Shown: piece after piece, positions 17,244-28,169 of the stretch
Position numbering within the stretch: the first letter of the stretch is position 1
Layout: each line of letters starts with the position of its first letter
NCBI RefSeq assembly: GCF_003143755.1
Contig: NZ_QFRI01000003.1
Location: 186,001-250,000, forward strand
Source: Algibacter marinivivus
GTDB lineage: Bacteria; Bacteroidota; Bacteroidia; Flavobacteriales; Flavobacteriaceae
DNA: 64,000 nt
Direction: 5' to 3'
Position numbers and translations under genes: made by a program
Notes under the pieces: model-generated
Databases searched by the model: none
Told to the model about the DNA's origin: nothing
Seen by the model: only the letters and a program-made list of their open reading frames with translations

Positions 17244-17305
17244 TGTCATTCTGAATATCATGAAGCATCTTTTTTAGAGATATTTCGACTGTGCTCATTA
17301 TGACA
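17244..17305. repeat. Small imperfect palindromic element
   Basis: TGTCAT at 17244 and ATGACA at 17300 form the ends of a 62-bp element containing TTTCGACTGTGCTC. It sits between pyrG and yidC. Part of it recurs at 15313-15337. Confidence 0.45.
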
Positions 17306-17360
17306 AATGTTATTTGTTATAAAGTTTATTGAATAATCAAAAAACTATCCAATTTTATTT

Positions 17361-19028
<1,668 letters not shown>

Positions 19029-19132
19029 TTAAAATAGTTATTTTGGTGGGACTTGTTAACAATTTTCCAATTCATTTAATCCTACAAAATACTTGAATTC
19101 GTAAAAAAATTCTACTAAATTCGCTAACGGCT

Positions 19133-19153
19133 GATATAAGTCATTAAAACGAC
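19133..19153 (-). repeat. 21-bp flank repeat, copy 2
   Basis: On the minus strand this reads GTCGTTTTAATGACTT and ends TATC, matching 176-196 at 20 of 21 positions. It lies 2 bp inside the left terminal repeat of the cassette-like unit. Confidence 0.6.
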
Positions 19154-19196
19154 GTCATATCATCTAAGTTGTAACATATTTGACCAAATCAAGAAA

Positions 19197-19742
19197 ATGC
19201 AGGAATTCAGAAATTGGAAAGAGCTTATCAACCAAGTTTTAATTGACAGTGGCCAATTTGAAAACTCAACTTCTGAATTGATAAATCAAACCGAAATCGA
19301 AACATTTAAATCGACTGACCAAAACTCTCTGACTGAAATTAGAGTTGGATATTTAGAAGAAGACCTTTTAATCTACTTACAAGTCTTCAATCCAAAAATT
19401 GTCGGATATAATAAGTTTGTTGAAGGAGATTATTTTCGCCAACACGATTTTAATGAAAATGGAAAGAGTTATGGAAATCCTGGTTTGGAATTTATAGATT
19501 TTAACAAAAATAGAGTTATTACTATTTTAAAAAATGGTTTAGCTGGAACAGAAATACAGTATGTTTTGAATGGAAAAATATTAAAATCCATTGTTGATAC
19601 TTATGACGAATCTCAATATATATGTAGGTATGATTTTACTAATAGAAACTTTTTCCAAAAATTATTCTCAAAAAGCATTGAAAAAACGGAAGGAATTGAA
19701 AAACGGGAAATTAAATTGAATGAAATTTTTGGTGGAATATAA
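19197..19742 (+). CDS. Hypothetical protein carried by the cassette-like unit
   Basis: This 181-aa soluble protein starts with MQEFRNWKELINQVL and has no signal peptide or membrane helix. The middle part is beta-rich and includes GYLEEDLLIYLQVFNPK. I recognise no family. Glycine is GGA in 9 of 12 cases, a bias shared with the acquired-looking genes at 5.7-6.5 kb and unlike most core genes here. Inverted repeats lie 20 bp upstream and just downstream, as expected for a mobile cassette cargo gene. Confidence 0.7.
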   Translation: MQEFRNWKELINQVLIDSGQFENSTSELINQTEIETFKSTDQNSLTEIRVGYLEEDLLIYLQVFNPKIVGYNKFVEGDYFRQHDFNENGKSYGNPGLEFIDFNKNRVITILKNGLAGTEIQYVLNGKILKSIVDTYDESQYICRYDFTNRNFFQKLFSKSIEKTEGIEKREIKLNEIFGGI

Positions 19743-19894
19743 AAAACGTATTACAACAATGTATAATCGCAATTACGGCGGATTCGACTACGTCCGAATC
19801 CACTCGGAATTACTAAGGCTAGTGCTGAACCTAAAATAATCGCTAATTTAACCCGTAACTGACGGTTATACGAGACCGTTAGCAAAAACCAATC

Positions 19895-20167
19895 CTAAAC
19901 CTCCAAAATCTCCTCTTCCTCTTTCTGGAATACATAGGTTAAAAACCACATGATGGTAAAGGTTGGAATAATATCAAAACCTGGAATAATCTCTTCTATA
20001 AAAGACACTACACCAGCAATTTTACCTTTAGTACCTTTATACATTTTACTCATTATATAACCAGATGCTGGCGCCCAAATAATATCGAAGATGGTGAGCA
20101 TACCAATAGCATCAAACACAAGGCTTAATCCTAGTTTTTTATATTTACTTAAGTTTTCTAAATTCAT
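19895..20167 (-). CDS. Small conserved membrane protein
   Basis: This 90-aa protein has two hydrophobic stretches (about 13-32 and 63-80) separated by SKMYKGTKGKIAGVVSFIEE, and an acidic C-terminus. I recall similar proteins in other flavobacteria without a function. It lies 42 bp after folE on the minus strand, and its stop is 12 bp from the right end of the cassette-like unit. Confidence 0.7.
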   Translation of the reverse strand: MNLENLSKYKKLGLSLVFDAIGMLTIFDIIWAPASGYIMSKMYKGTKGKIAGVVSFIEEIIPGFDIIPTFTIMWFLTYVFQKEEEEILEV

Positions 20168-20209
20168 TGTTATTGTTTTACTAAAAATATAACAAGAAAC
20201 ATACCAAAT

Positions 20210-20797
20210 TTATTTCCCTATAAGCTTTAAAAATTCGTTTCTAGTTTCAATTTTTTCAAACTGCCCTCTAAACCCAGACGTGGTTGTAATTGAGTTTTGC
20301 TTTTGTACACCACGCATCATCATACACATATGCGATGCTTCAATAACAACAGCAACACCTTGAGGTTTTAAAGTATCATTTATACAATCTAACACTTGTT
20401 CTGTTAAGCGCTCTTGCACTTGTAGTCGTCTTGCAAAAACATCAACAATTCTTGGTAATTTACTCAATCCAACAATTTGTCCATTAGGGATATAAGCAAT
20501 ATGTGCCTTTCCGAAAAATGGCAAAATATGATGCTCACAAAGTGAATACAACTCAATATCTTTTACAATAACCATTTCGTTATAAGACTCCTTAAACATG
20601 GCGCCTTTAAGAATTTCAACAGGATCTTGATCATAGCCTTGTGTTAAAAATTGCATTGCTTTGGCTGCACGTTCTGGTGTTTTTATAAGGCCATCCCGTT
20701 TTGTATCCTCGCCTAAATCTTTAATGATGTTTTTATATCTGTCTTTAACATCATCAGTTACTTTCATATTGTACTCTTCAAAACTCTTATATGGCAT
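20210..20797 (-). CDS. folE: GTP cyclohydrolase I
   Basis: FolE converts GTP to dihydroneopterin triphosphate, the first step of tetrahydrofolate synthesis. The 195-aa protein has the zinc ligands in [10 protein letters not shown] (Cys and His, about residue 85) and HMCMMMRGV (Cys, about 156), plus the QERLTEQ and SGFRGQF signatures. Length is typical for the bacterial type IA enzyme. A near-consensus -7 (TACCTTTA on the minus strand) lies just upstream. Confidence 0.97.
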   Translation of the reverse strand: MPYKSFEEYNMKVTDDVKDRYKNIIKDLGEDTKRDGLIKTPERAAKAMQFLTQGYDQDPVEILKGAMFKESYNEMVIVKDIELYSLCEHHILPFFGKAHIAYIPNGQIVGLSKLPRIVDVFARRLQVQERLTEQVLDCINDTLKPQGVAVVIEASHMCMMMRGVQKQNSITTTSGFRGQFEKIETRNEFLKLIGK

Positions 20798-20886
20798 AGT
20801 AATTTTTAATTTTAAATTAAAGGTAATTAAAAAAACATATCGAAAATTGATTATTTAATAAACTCATGAAAATTTTTAACTTTTTA

Positions 20887-20920
20887 TTGTGAATAATAAA
20901 AGATAACAAATTTAGTTTTG
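20887..20920 (+). promoter_or_regulatory. Promoter of the DUF5916 gene
   Basis: TTG (20887-20889) and TAGTTTTG (20913-20920) are 23 bp apart and fit the Bacteroidota consensus. The chosen ATG at 20976 leaves a leader of about 50 bases. Confidence 0.55.
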
Positions 20921-20975
20921 TTATTGTTAAGTGACTAATAACAAGCATACTTTCATCATCAATCAAATCCAAATT

Positions 20976-23468
20976 ATGAGGCAATCAACCTTCTTAATCT
21001 TTTTCTTGTGCATTATTATGCAACTAGAAGCACAAACCAAAAAAACGTATCAAATAACTAGAACTCAAACGCCTCCAACTATAGATGGAGTTCTTAATGA
21101 AAGTACTTGGGATAATTTACAGATAGCTACAGATTTTATTCAATTTAGACCAGATGTTGGTAAATCGCCAGTTAAAGAAAAACGATCTGAAGTAAAAATG
21201 TGTTATGATAATAATGCTATTTATATTTCTGCATATTTATACGATAATCCAGAAGATATCATGCGGCAATTTACACAGCGTGACAATTTTGGACAGTCAG
21301 ATTTTTTTGGAATAATATTCAACCCCAATAATGATGCTCAAAACAACACTGAGTTTTTCGTGTTTAGCTCTGGAACCCAAGCTGATGCTGTTGAAAGCCC
21401 TAGCAATGGTGAGGATTTTGGATGGAATGCTGTTTGGGAAAGTGCGGTTAAACTTGTTGATGATGGTTGGATTGTTGAAGTAAAAATACCTTATAGAGCA
21501 TTACGTTTTACACAACAAGAAGACCCAACTTGGGGTATTCAATTCCATAGACATTTTAGACAAACAAGAGCGCAATACACATGGAATGCCATTGATGTTA
21601 CTAAAGGGAACTTTGGTTTATACAATGCAGAATTAAAAGGTTTGGAAAACATTGTTCCGCCAACACGCCTGAGTTTTTATCCTTATGCATCAGGTTTAGT
21701 AAGTACATTTGACGGTGAAACTGACACTGATTTTGCAGCAGGTTTAGATGTTAAATATGGCATTACAGAAAACATCACTTTAGATGCTACACTAGTTCCT
21801 GATTTTAGTCAAGCTGGATTTGATAATGTTGAATTGAATCTTGGTCCTTTTGAACAGCAATTTGCAGAACAACGTCAGTTTTTTACAGAAGGGGTAGATT
21901 TATTTAACAAAGGGCGTCTTTTTTATTCAAGACGTATTGGTGATAATCCTTCAGTAACCCCAGAAGTAGATGATGATGAAGAAATTATTGATTACCCAGA
22001 CAAAGTACAAATGATTAACGCCGTAAAAATATCTGGCAGAACAAAAAAAGGCTTGGGTATTGGTTTCTTTAATGCCATTACTGAAAAAACATCAACAACT
22101 ATTGAAAAAACTGAAATAATAAACGAAAATACACCCAACGAAGAAACTGTAAAATCTAGAAGAAAAGAAGTTGTAGAGCCACTTGCAAACTATAATATTA
22201 TGGTTTTAGACCAACAGTTTAATAAAAATTCGTCTGTCACTTTAATAAATACAAATGTTACTAGAAATGGTGATTTTAAGGATGCAAATGTTACAGGTTT
22301 ATTATTAGATTTAATAAACAAAAAAAACACCTACGGCGCTATAGGTGAAGTAAAAATGAGCACGTTTAATGATGTTGCTGACAAAGAAAATGGCTATAGT
22401 GCCAGAATTGGAGCAGGGAAAAATAGCGGCAAATTTAGATATACTGTTTTATATGATTATGCTGATGAAAATTTTGATATTAATGACTTAGGAATACAGT
22501 TTAGAAATAACTTTAGCAATTTTGGTGCAGAAATGAGTTATAGAATTTTTGAACCAACTGAAAAACTAAATAGTTACCGTTTTAATGCTTGGTTTAATTA
22601 CAACCATTTGGCAAACCCCAATACCTTTACAGGAACGCATTTGGGCCTAAATTTTAATGCAACTAATAAAAAATTACATTCTTTTGGAATAAATGGTAAT
22701 TGGAATATTGGTAAACGCTTTGATTATTTTGAACCAAGAAACGGCTTTGATAGTTATTTTATAACAAAAAACTATGCACAAACAAATCTTTGGATTTCAT
22801 CTAACTACAATAACTTTTTTGCCATAAATGCAAATGTAGGATATGGTTGTTTCTTTGATGAGGAACGAGATAATTTCAATAATTATTGGTATGCCGTTAG
22901 GCCTCGTTTTAAATTTAACGACAAATTATTAGTTGTTATAGGTTATGAATATGATGATTATACTGCTGATAGAGGTTATATTAATGGGCAAGATGTTGAT
23001 GGTGAAATTATTTTTGGTCAACGAGAGCGTATTGAAACAGAAGTAAGTATTTCAGGAAGTTACAACTTCAATCCTTTTAATGCTCTTACCTTAAGTTTTA
23101 GGAATTATTTGAGTCGCGTAACTTATGATGACCAAGTTTATAACTTACAAGATGATGGAACGCTATTAGTCTCTAACACAAATACAAAAACTACCATTGG
23201 AACAGATTCTGATTTTAATCCTGATGCTAATTTTAACACTTGGAATCTAGATTTTAGCTACACATGGCAATTTGCTCCAGGTAGCCAACTTACTGCCTTA
23301 TATAGAAATCAGATTTTTAACTTTTCAAATAATTCTCAAGACGGCTTTTTTGATAGTTTGGATAATTTATTTGACCAAGAAAAAAGAAATACATTTTCAT
23401 TAAGACTTGTTTATTTTATTGATTACAATGATGTTAAAAATGTATTTAGCAACAAAAACAGCTCTTAA
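20976..23468 (+). CDS. DUF5916 outer-membrane-type protein with CBM9-like N-terminal domain
   Basis: This 830-aa protein has a signal peptide (to about residue 20), then a CBM9-like domain (about 30-220) with TIDGVLNESTW and VEVKIPYRALRF. A DUF5916 region follows, rich in alternating beta strands (GLDVKYGITENITLDATLVPDFSQ) that look like an outer-membrane barrel and end in LRLVYF. The ATG at 20976 is preferred to a GTG at 20931, because it directly precedes the signal peptide. The function is unknown. Confidence 0.88.
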   Translation: MRQSTFLIFFLCIIMQLEAQTKKTYQITRTQTPPTIDGVLNESTWDNLQIATDFIQFRPDVGKSPVKEKRSEVKMCYDNNAIYISAYLYDNPEDIMRQFTQRDNFGQSDFFGIIFNPNNDAQNNTEFFVFSSGTQADAVESPSNGEDFGWNAVWESAVKLVDDGWIVEVKIPYRALRFTQQEDPTWGIQFHRHFRQTRAQYTWNAIDVTKGNFGLYNAELKGLENIVPPTRLSFYPYASGLVSTFDGETDTDFAAGLDVKYGITENITLDATLVPDFSQAGFDNVELNLGPFEQQFAEQRQFFTEGVDLFNKGRLFYSRRIGDNPSVTPEVDDDEEIIDYPDKVQMINAVKISGRTKKGLGIGFFNAITEKTSTTIEKTEIINENTPNEETVKSRRKEVVEPLANYNIMVLDQQFNKNSSVTLINTNVTRNGDFKDANVTGLLLDLINKKNTYGAIGEVKMSTFNDVADKENGYSARIGAGKNSGKFRYTVLYDYADENFDINDLGIQFRNNFSNFGAEMSYRIFEPTEKLNSYRFNAWFNYNHLANPNTFTGTHLGLNFNATNKKLHSFGINGNWNIGKRFDYFEPRNGFDSYFITKNYAQTNLWISSNYNNFFAINANVGYGCFFDEERDNFNNYWYAVRPRFKFNDKLLVVIGYEYDDYTADRGYINGQDVDGEIIFGQRERIETEVSISGSYNFNPFNALTLSFRNYLSRVTYDDQVYNLQDDGTLLVSNTNTKTTIGTDSDFNPDANFNTWNLDFSYTWQFAPGSQLTALYRNQIFNFSNNSQDGFFDSLDNLFDQEKRNTFSLRLVYFIDYNDVKNVFSNKNSS

Positions 23469-23518
23469 TTGTGCATCACATTTTAAAGTAGTAAATTCAC
23501 ATCTGTTATTTTTTATAA

Positions 23519-24184
23519 ATGATTCAAGCAAAAAATATTCATAAGTATTACGGCGATTTACAAGTTTTAAAAGGTGTAGATATCCAAATTAATAAAGGAG
23601 AAATAGTCTCCATTGTAGGTGCTTCTGGTGCTGGAAAAACAACTTTGCTTCATATTTTAGGTACACTTGATAAAGCTACATCCAAAGATAATTCTGAGTT
23701 AATTATAAATAATACCAATATAAACACTCTTAAAGACAAAGCTTTAGCTAAGTTTAGAAATGAGCATCTTGGTTTCATTTTTCAGTTTCATCAGTTATTA
23801 CCTGAGTTTACAGCTATAGAAAATGTTTGTTTACCTGCTTTTATAAAAGGTACCAAAAAAACTGATGCCGGAACTCGTGCTAAAGAACTTTTAGATTTTT
23901 TAGGGTTATCTCATCGCTACGATCATAAACCAAATGAACTTTCTGGAGGAGAACAACAACGCGTAGCTGTTGCTAGAGCCTTAATTAATAATCCAGATTT
24001 AATTTTTGCCGATGAACCTTCTGGGAATTTAGATAGTGAATCTGCTGAGAATTTACACAACTTATTCTTTAAACTTAGAGATGAATTTGGTCAAACTTTT
24101 GTTATTGTTACACATAATGAAGATTTAGCAAATATGGCTGACAGAAAGCTAACTATGGTTGATGGTTTAATTGTAAATCTGTAA
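23519..24184 (+). CDS. LolD-like ABC transporter ATP-binding protein
   Basis: This 221-aa ATPase has Walker [10 protein letters not shown] (about residue 34), the Q-loop [10 protein letters not shown], signature [15 protein letters not shown] (about 141) and Walker [10 protein letters not shown]. It belongs to the LolD/MacB group that drives lipoprotein release or MacB-type export. No permease gene is adjacent, so the partner is encoded elsewhere. The TIGR02757 gene starts 8 bp downstream. Confidence 0.9.
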   Translation: MIQAKNIHKYYGDLQVLKGVDIQINKGEIVSIVGASGAGKTTLLHILGTLDKATSKDNSELIINNTNINTLKDKALAKFRNEHLGFIFQFHQLLPEFTAIENVCLPAFIKGTKKTDAGTRAKELLDFLGLSHRYDHKPNELSGGEQQRVAVARALINNPDLIFADEPSGNLDSESAENLHNLFFKLRDEFGQTFVIVTHNEDLANMADRKLTMVDGLIVNL

Positions 24185-24191
24185 GCTTATT

Positions 24192-24956
24192 TTGAAAAAA
24201 GCTGAACTTAAAGAATTTCTAGACGCTAAAGTTTCTCAATACAACAACCCTAAATTTATAGAAAGCGACCCAATACAAATTCCACATAAATTCAGTAAAA
24301 AAGAGGATATTGAAATTGCTGGATTTTTAACTGCTACAATTTCTTGGGGAAACAGAAAGAGTATTATAAACAATGCAAATAGATTAGTAGAATTACTTGA
24401 CAATTCGCCTTATGATTTTATTATTAATCATAAAGCATCTGATTTAGAAAAACTGCAACCTTTTGTCCATAGAACGTTTAATGGTAATGATTGTATGCAG
24501 TTTATAAAATCACTTCAACATATTTACATTAATCATAATGGATTAGAAGCTGTTTTTGAGAAACATGCTGAAAAAGATTCTCTGCAAGAATCTATCTCAA
24601 AATTTAAATCTATTTTCTTTGAAATTGAACACTTACATCGGACCCTAAAACATGTGAGCGACCCGTTAAAAAACTCTGCTGCGAAACGTATTAATATGTT
24701 TTTACGTTGGATGGTTAGAAATGATAATACTGGTGTTGATTTTGGTATTTGGGAATCAATTTCTCCAAGCCTTCTCTCCTGCCCTTTAGATGTGCATTCT
24801 GGTAATGTAGCCAGAAAACTAGGACTATTAAAGCGAAAACAAAATGATGCCAAAGCTTTATTAGAATTAGATACTTCTTTAAGAAAACTAGACGCTAAAG
24901 ATCCTGTAAAATATGATTTTGCTTTATTTGGATTAGGTGTTTTTGAAGGGTTTTAA
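24192..24956 (+). CDS. TIGR02757 family protein
   Basis: This 254-aa protein of the TIGR02757 family starts at TTG. Conserved parts include EIAGFLTATISWGNRKSI (about residues 40-57), a MFLRWMVRND segment and the C-terminal PVKYDFALFGLGVFEGF. It looks helical and soluble. The family is widespread in Bacteroidota; I know of no established biochemical role. It probably shares a transcript with the LolD-like gene. Confidence 0.88.
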   Translation: MKKAELKEFLDAKVSQYNNPKFIESDPIQIPHKFSKKEDIEIAGFLTATISWGNRKSIINNANRLVELLDNSPYDFIINHKASDLEKLQPFVHRTFNGNDCMQFIKSLQHIYINHNGLEAVFEKHAEKDSLQESISKFKSIFFEIEHLHRTLKHVSDPLKNSAAKRINMFLRWMVRNDNTGVDFGIWESISPSLLSCPLDVHSGNVARKLGLLKRKQNDAKALLELDTSLRKLDAKDPVKYDFALFGLGVFEGF

Positions 24957-24961
24957 AGTCT

Positions 24962-25074
24962 GCGTTAGGGATAGTAGTGGATAGCCCACAGCCTGATCCC
25001 GACCCCGATAGTTATCGGGGTTAAGGGAGAAGTGCGAGGACTTGTAACGGATAGCCCGACCCTTGTGGTAACGC
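24962..25074 (+). repeat. GCGTTAGGG...GGTAACGC dispersed repeat, copy B
   Basis: The copy starts GCGTTAGGGAT and ends CCCTTGTGGTAACGC. Internal landmarks are GTGGATAGCCCAC, a palindrome at 25003-25020 (CCCCGATA, GT, TATCGGGG) and CGAGGACTTGTAACGGATAG. It lies just after the TIGR02757 stop codon. Confidence 0.85.
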
Positions 25075-25083
25075 CATAAAAAA

Positions 25084-25116
25084 AACGATTGACGAACATA
25101 ATATTCATCAATCGTT
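25084..25116. terminator. Hairpin terminator between convergent genes
   Basis: AACGATTGA (25084-25092) pairs with TCAATCGTT (25108-25116), with GAA/TTC inside. An A-run precedes it, so it is best oriented for the minus-strand M61 peptidase gene that ends at 25145. Confidence 0.7.
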
Positions 25117-25144
25117 AATTTAAATTTATAAGCTGTAAATTATT

Positions 25145-27037
25145 TTAGCCTTTTAACCAAGCTTCGCGTAATGCATTTTGAGCATCTGTTGCGTTTTCTT
25201 TTACCTTTATGGCTTTACCGGTAGTATAGCCTTGTGTGGTAGTGGTTTTGATTACAACTTCTTTCCCGTCTCTTTCTAAAACAACTTCGATATCTCTACC
25301 AGGTTTCCAACCAAAAACTTCTCCTAAAACCGCATTGGCATTTTGAAGTGTTACCTCTTTTCCATCTACAGATTTAATAATATCATTAGGTTGTGCACCT
25401 TGTTCTTTCCAAAAACTATTTTCTAAAACGCTGTCTATAAAAAAGATGCCTTTATCTGGTGCTCCACTTACTATAGGCGCGCCATTTATAAGAATATAAT
25501 TTGCTTCTACCTTACCTTCTGCTATTTCTAAACCTACTTTATCAAAGAATTTACTGTAATCAATAGGAATATCTCCTACTACATGCGTGTTTAAAAATTC
25601 GCCTACAGAAGGGTAAGTCATAGCAGTAATTTCTCCAATTAACTTATCGTCTTCAAAAGGTTTATTTTTTCCATATTTATTTGAAAGTTCTTTCATTAAA
25701 GATAATATACCTCTATTACCGTTGCTTTCCTCTCTCATTAAAATATCAATACACATCCCTATTAATGCACCTTTTTGATATACATTTAAATATTGATCTT
25801 TATAAGGGTCTTTTAAAATGTTTTCACTCATTATAGTGAAACTCATAGCATCGTTTAATTTTTTAGAGCGTTCAATTTTGCTCATTACTTTATCGTAAAA
25901 AGCCTTCTCTTTTACTAAACCTTGATCAATTTGAAATAAAGTTGCAAAATATTCTGTTACCCCTTCGTACATCCATAAATGCTTAGAAAATGTTGGGTTG
26001 TTATAATCAAAATAATGTACATCTTCTGAATGAACACTTAACGGTGTTACAATATGAAAGAACTCATGAGATACTACATCTGTCATACTAGATGCTATTG
26101 CTGCTTCGTCCATAGATTCTGGTAATACCACAACAGTAGATGTGTGATGTTCTAGGGCACCAAACCCCTTTGGAGAATCTTCTTTCCCTTCTGACAAGTA
26201 TAAGTAAATATCATATCGTGGGGTAGAATTAATATCTCCTAAATAAGCCTTTTGAGCTTTCATCATCTTAAAAACAACGTCCTTAAGAGATTTAGCGGTG
26301 TGCACTTTATTTGGAGAATATACACTTAAAACAATTTTAATATCACCAACTTGAAACTCTTCAACATCAAGTTTACCATACATCATTGGATTGTCTGTAA
26401 TATCAAAATATCTAGGTGCAAAATAACTTGTTGTTGTTGTTTTACCATCTTCACTCGTTTTTGAGCTTACATTTTGCAATGCAGAAGTACGTACAAAATC
26501 TGATGCAGCTGTAACATCTAATTTGTATTGATTATTTTTTAAAGAGTCAAAATACCCAATAAAACCATGTAAATTTAAAACGTAGTTATTAGTCTCTAAA
26601 TTTGTACCTGATGGTGAAAATGGCGTGTCTTTTCCAATACCTCCACTCTTTTCAATATCATAAGTATCATTTACTAAATAGGTAATCTTATCTAATTCTT
26701 TGGCATTAGCAATGGTCCAAGTATTAGTATCCACATTAGTAACTGTCATTTCATTTCCTTTGTAATCAAAGGCTTTGAAGTCATCTACATATTTACCAAA
26801 ATCACTCACAGAATATGTACCTTGAACTACTCTTGGTAGTCTGTAAGTTACAGTTTCAACAGTAAAACGTCCTGGATTAATTGTTACAGGAGCTTTATCA
26901 TCAGAGATATTAGATAAATTTATTGAAGTTTCAATAGGTAAGCTTGTTGCTAAATCGTTACTAGCATTTTTAGTTGACCCACAGCCAACTAACAAAGCAC
27001 CAGCAAAAAAAGCGAATAGTGTTTTTGTAGTCATCAA
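25145..27037 (-). CDS. M61-family metallopeptidase lipoprotein with PDZ domain
   Basis: This 630-aa protein has a lipoprotein signal (ALLVGCG, Cys at about residue 19). An N-terminal beta domain is followed by the gluzincin core with VVSHEFFHIVTP (HExxH type, about residue 323) and the downstream Glu ligand in MYEGVTEY. A PDZ domain near the C-terminus contains GAQPNDIIKSVDGKEV. M61 peptidases include glycyl aminopeptidases. The lipid anchor suggests periplasmic or surface location. Confidence 0.92.
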   Translation of the reverse strand: MMTTKTLFAFFAGALLVGCGSTKNASNDLATSLPIETSINLSNISDDKAPVTINPGRFTVETVTYRLPRVVQGTYSVSDFGKYVDDFKAFDYKGNEMTVTNVDTNTWTIANAKELDKITYLVNDTYDIEKSGGIGKDTPFSPSGTNLETNNYVLNLHGFIGYFDSLKNNQYKLDVTAASDFVRTSALQNVSSKTSEDGKTTTTSYFAPRYFDITDNPMMYGKLDVEEFQVGDIKIVLSVYSPNKVHTAKSLKDVVFKMMKAQKAYLGDINSTPRYDIYLYLSEGKEDSPKGFGALEHHTSTVVVLPESMDEAAIASSMTDVVSHEFFHIVTPLSVHSEDVHYFDYNNPTFSKHLWMYEGVTEYFATLFQIDQGLVKEKAFYDKVMSKIERSKKLNDAMSFTIMSENILKDPYKDQYLNVYQKGALIGMCIDILMREESNGNRGILSLMKELSNKYGKNKPFEDDKLIGEITAMTYPSVGEFLNTHVVGDIPIDYSKFFDKVGLEIAEGKVEANYILINGAPIVSGAPDKGIFFIDSVLENSFWKEQGAQPNDIIKSVDGKEVTLQNANAVLGEVFGWKPGRDIEVVLERDGKEVVIKTTTTQGYTTGKAIKVKENATDAQNALREAWLKG

Positions 27038-27123
27038 AAATCGATTTTATAGTTTTTTTAATTGACGTGCAAATTACCATATTGTTACGGGGTGCTTTCT
27101 TAAGGTTTTGTTAAATTCGCGAT

Positions 27124-28131
27124 ATGCAGAACCCATTAGTTAGTATTTTAATTCCATTTAAAAACACAGAAACGTTTATTGACGCGTGTATACAGTCGAT
27201 TATAAAGCAAACTTATACACATTGGGAACTTGTTATTATTGACGACAACTCAACTGATAAAAGTTATTCTATAGTTAAAAATCTAGCACATCAAGATGAC
27301 AGAATTAAGCTTTTTAAAAATTCTGGTAGCGGAATTATTGATGCATTACAATTGGCATTTACTAAAAGTTCTGGTAAATTAATCACTAGAATGGATAGTG
27401 ATGATAGTATGCAGCCTAACAAAATAGAGGTTTTAGCTAACAATTTAATGACTTACGGTAAACATCATGTTGCTTTGGGTTTAGTTAATTATTTTTCTGA
27501 ACAAGGTATAAAAGCGGGTTATAAAAGCTATGAGACTTGGTTAAATAAACTAACTAAAAATGGTACTAATTATTCTGAAATATATAAAGAGTGTGTTATC
27601 CCCTCGCCTTGTTGGATGATGCATCGGGAGGATTTAATAACTTGTGACGCCTTTAATCCTGAAAGATATCCAGAAGACTACGATTTAGCATTTCGGTTTT
27701 ATAAACACAAATTTATATGTATTCCTTGTAATATTGTTTTGCATGATTGGAGAGATTATAGCCATCGAACCTCTAGGACTAATGAACATTACGCTGAAAA
27801 TCACTTTATACCTTTAAAACTAGATTATTTTTTAGAGTTAGATTATAACCCAAAAAAAACACTAGTGGTTTGGGGTGCCGGTAATAAAGGGAAGTTTATT
27901 GCAAAATCGCTTATTGAAAAAAAATTACCTTTTGAATGGATTTGCGATAATCCAAAGAAAATTGGAAAAGATATTTACGGCACCGTTTTAAGGCCTTTTA
28001 ATGATTTAGAAATCATTAAAAATCCGCAAAGTATTATTACTGTTGCCAACAAAACCGAACAAATAGCTATTAAAAACTACTTGAATAAATTAAAAATGAC
28101 CTCTATTGAAGATTATGTTTTCTTTTGTTAG
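27124..28131 (+). CDS. Family 2 glycosyltransferase with C-terminal Rossmann-like domain
   Basis: The 335-aa protein has an N-terminal GT-A domain (SILIPFKNTETFIDACI, IIDDNSTDKS) with the metal-binding DSDD in TRMDSDDSMQP (about residue 95). The C-terminal 90 residues look separate: LVVWGAGNKGKFIAKSL has a GxGxxG nucleotide-binding turn and is followed by alternating strands. The acceptor is unknown. It stands alone between the M61 gene and the BatA-type operon. Confidence 0.88.
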   Translation: MQNPLVSILIPFKNTETFIDACIQSIIKQTYTHWELVIIDDNSTDKSYSIVKNLAHQDDRIKLFKNSGSGIIDALQLAFTKSSGKLITRMDSDDSMQPNKIEVLANNLMTYGKHHVALGLVNYFSEQGIKAGYKSYETWLNKLTKNGTNYSEIYKECVIPSPCWMMHREDLITCDAFNPERYPEDYDLAFRFYKHKFICIPCNIVLHDWRDYSHRTSRTNEHYAENHFIPLKLDYFLELDYNPKKTLVVWGAGNKGKFIAKSLIEKKLPFEWICDNPKKIGKDIYGTVLRPFNDLEIIKNPQSIITVANKTEQIAIKNYLNKLKMTSIEDYVFFC

Positions 28132-28153
28132 TCAAAAAAATTATATAGATTTG
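28124..28153 (+). promoter_or_regulatory. Promoter of the BatA-type operon
   Basis: TTTG (28124-28127) and TAGATTTG (28146-28153) are 18 bp apart, a very good match to the Bacteroidota consensus. The -33 element overlaps the end of the glycosyltransferase gene. Confidence 0.65.
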
Positions 28154-28169
28154 CTCAATCTAAATCAAT

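Larger units (their letters stand above)
19123..19883 (+). mobile_element. Cassette-like unit with nested inverted repeats
   Basis: The unit starts with GCTAACGG (19123-19130) and ends with the inverted copy CCGTTAGC (19876-19883). Inside, GTTGTAACA (19168-19176) faces TATTACAAC (19749-19757), an 8-of-9 inverted match that closely brackets one gene. A strong hairpin (19780-19801, GGATTCG against CGAATCC, extendable to 19771-19811) lies downstream of the gene. There is no transposase or integrase. The layout resembles a gene cassette or a gene-carrying miniature element; the class is not established. Confidence 0.5.

Noticed and set aside
19771-19811. tRNA-like or attC-like hairpin after the cassette gene
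   Set aside because: No anticodon/T-arm pattern, so not a tRNA; no GTTRRRY/RYYYAAC core sites, so I do not call it an integron attC.
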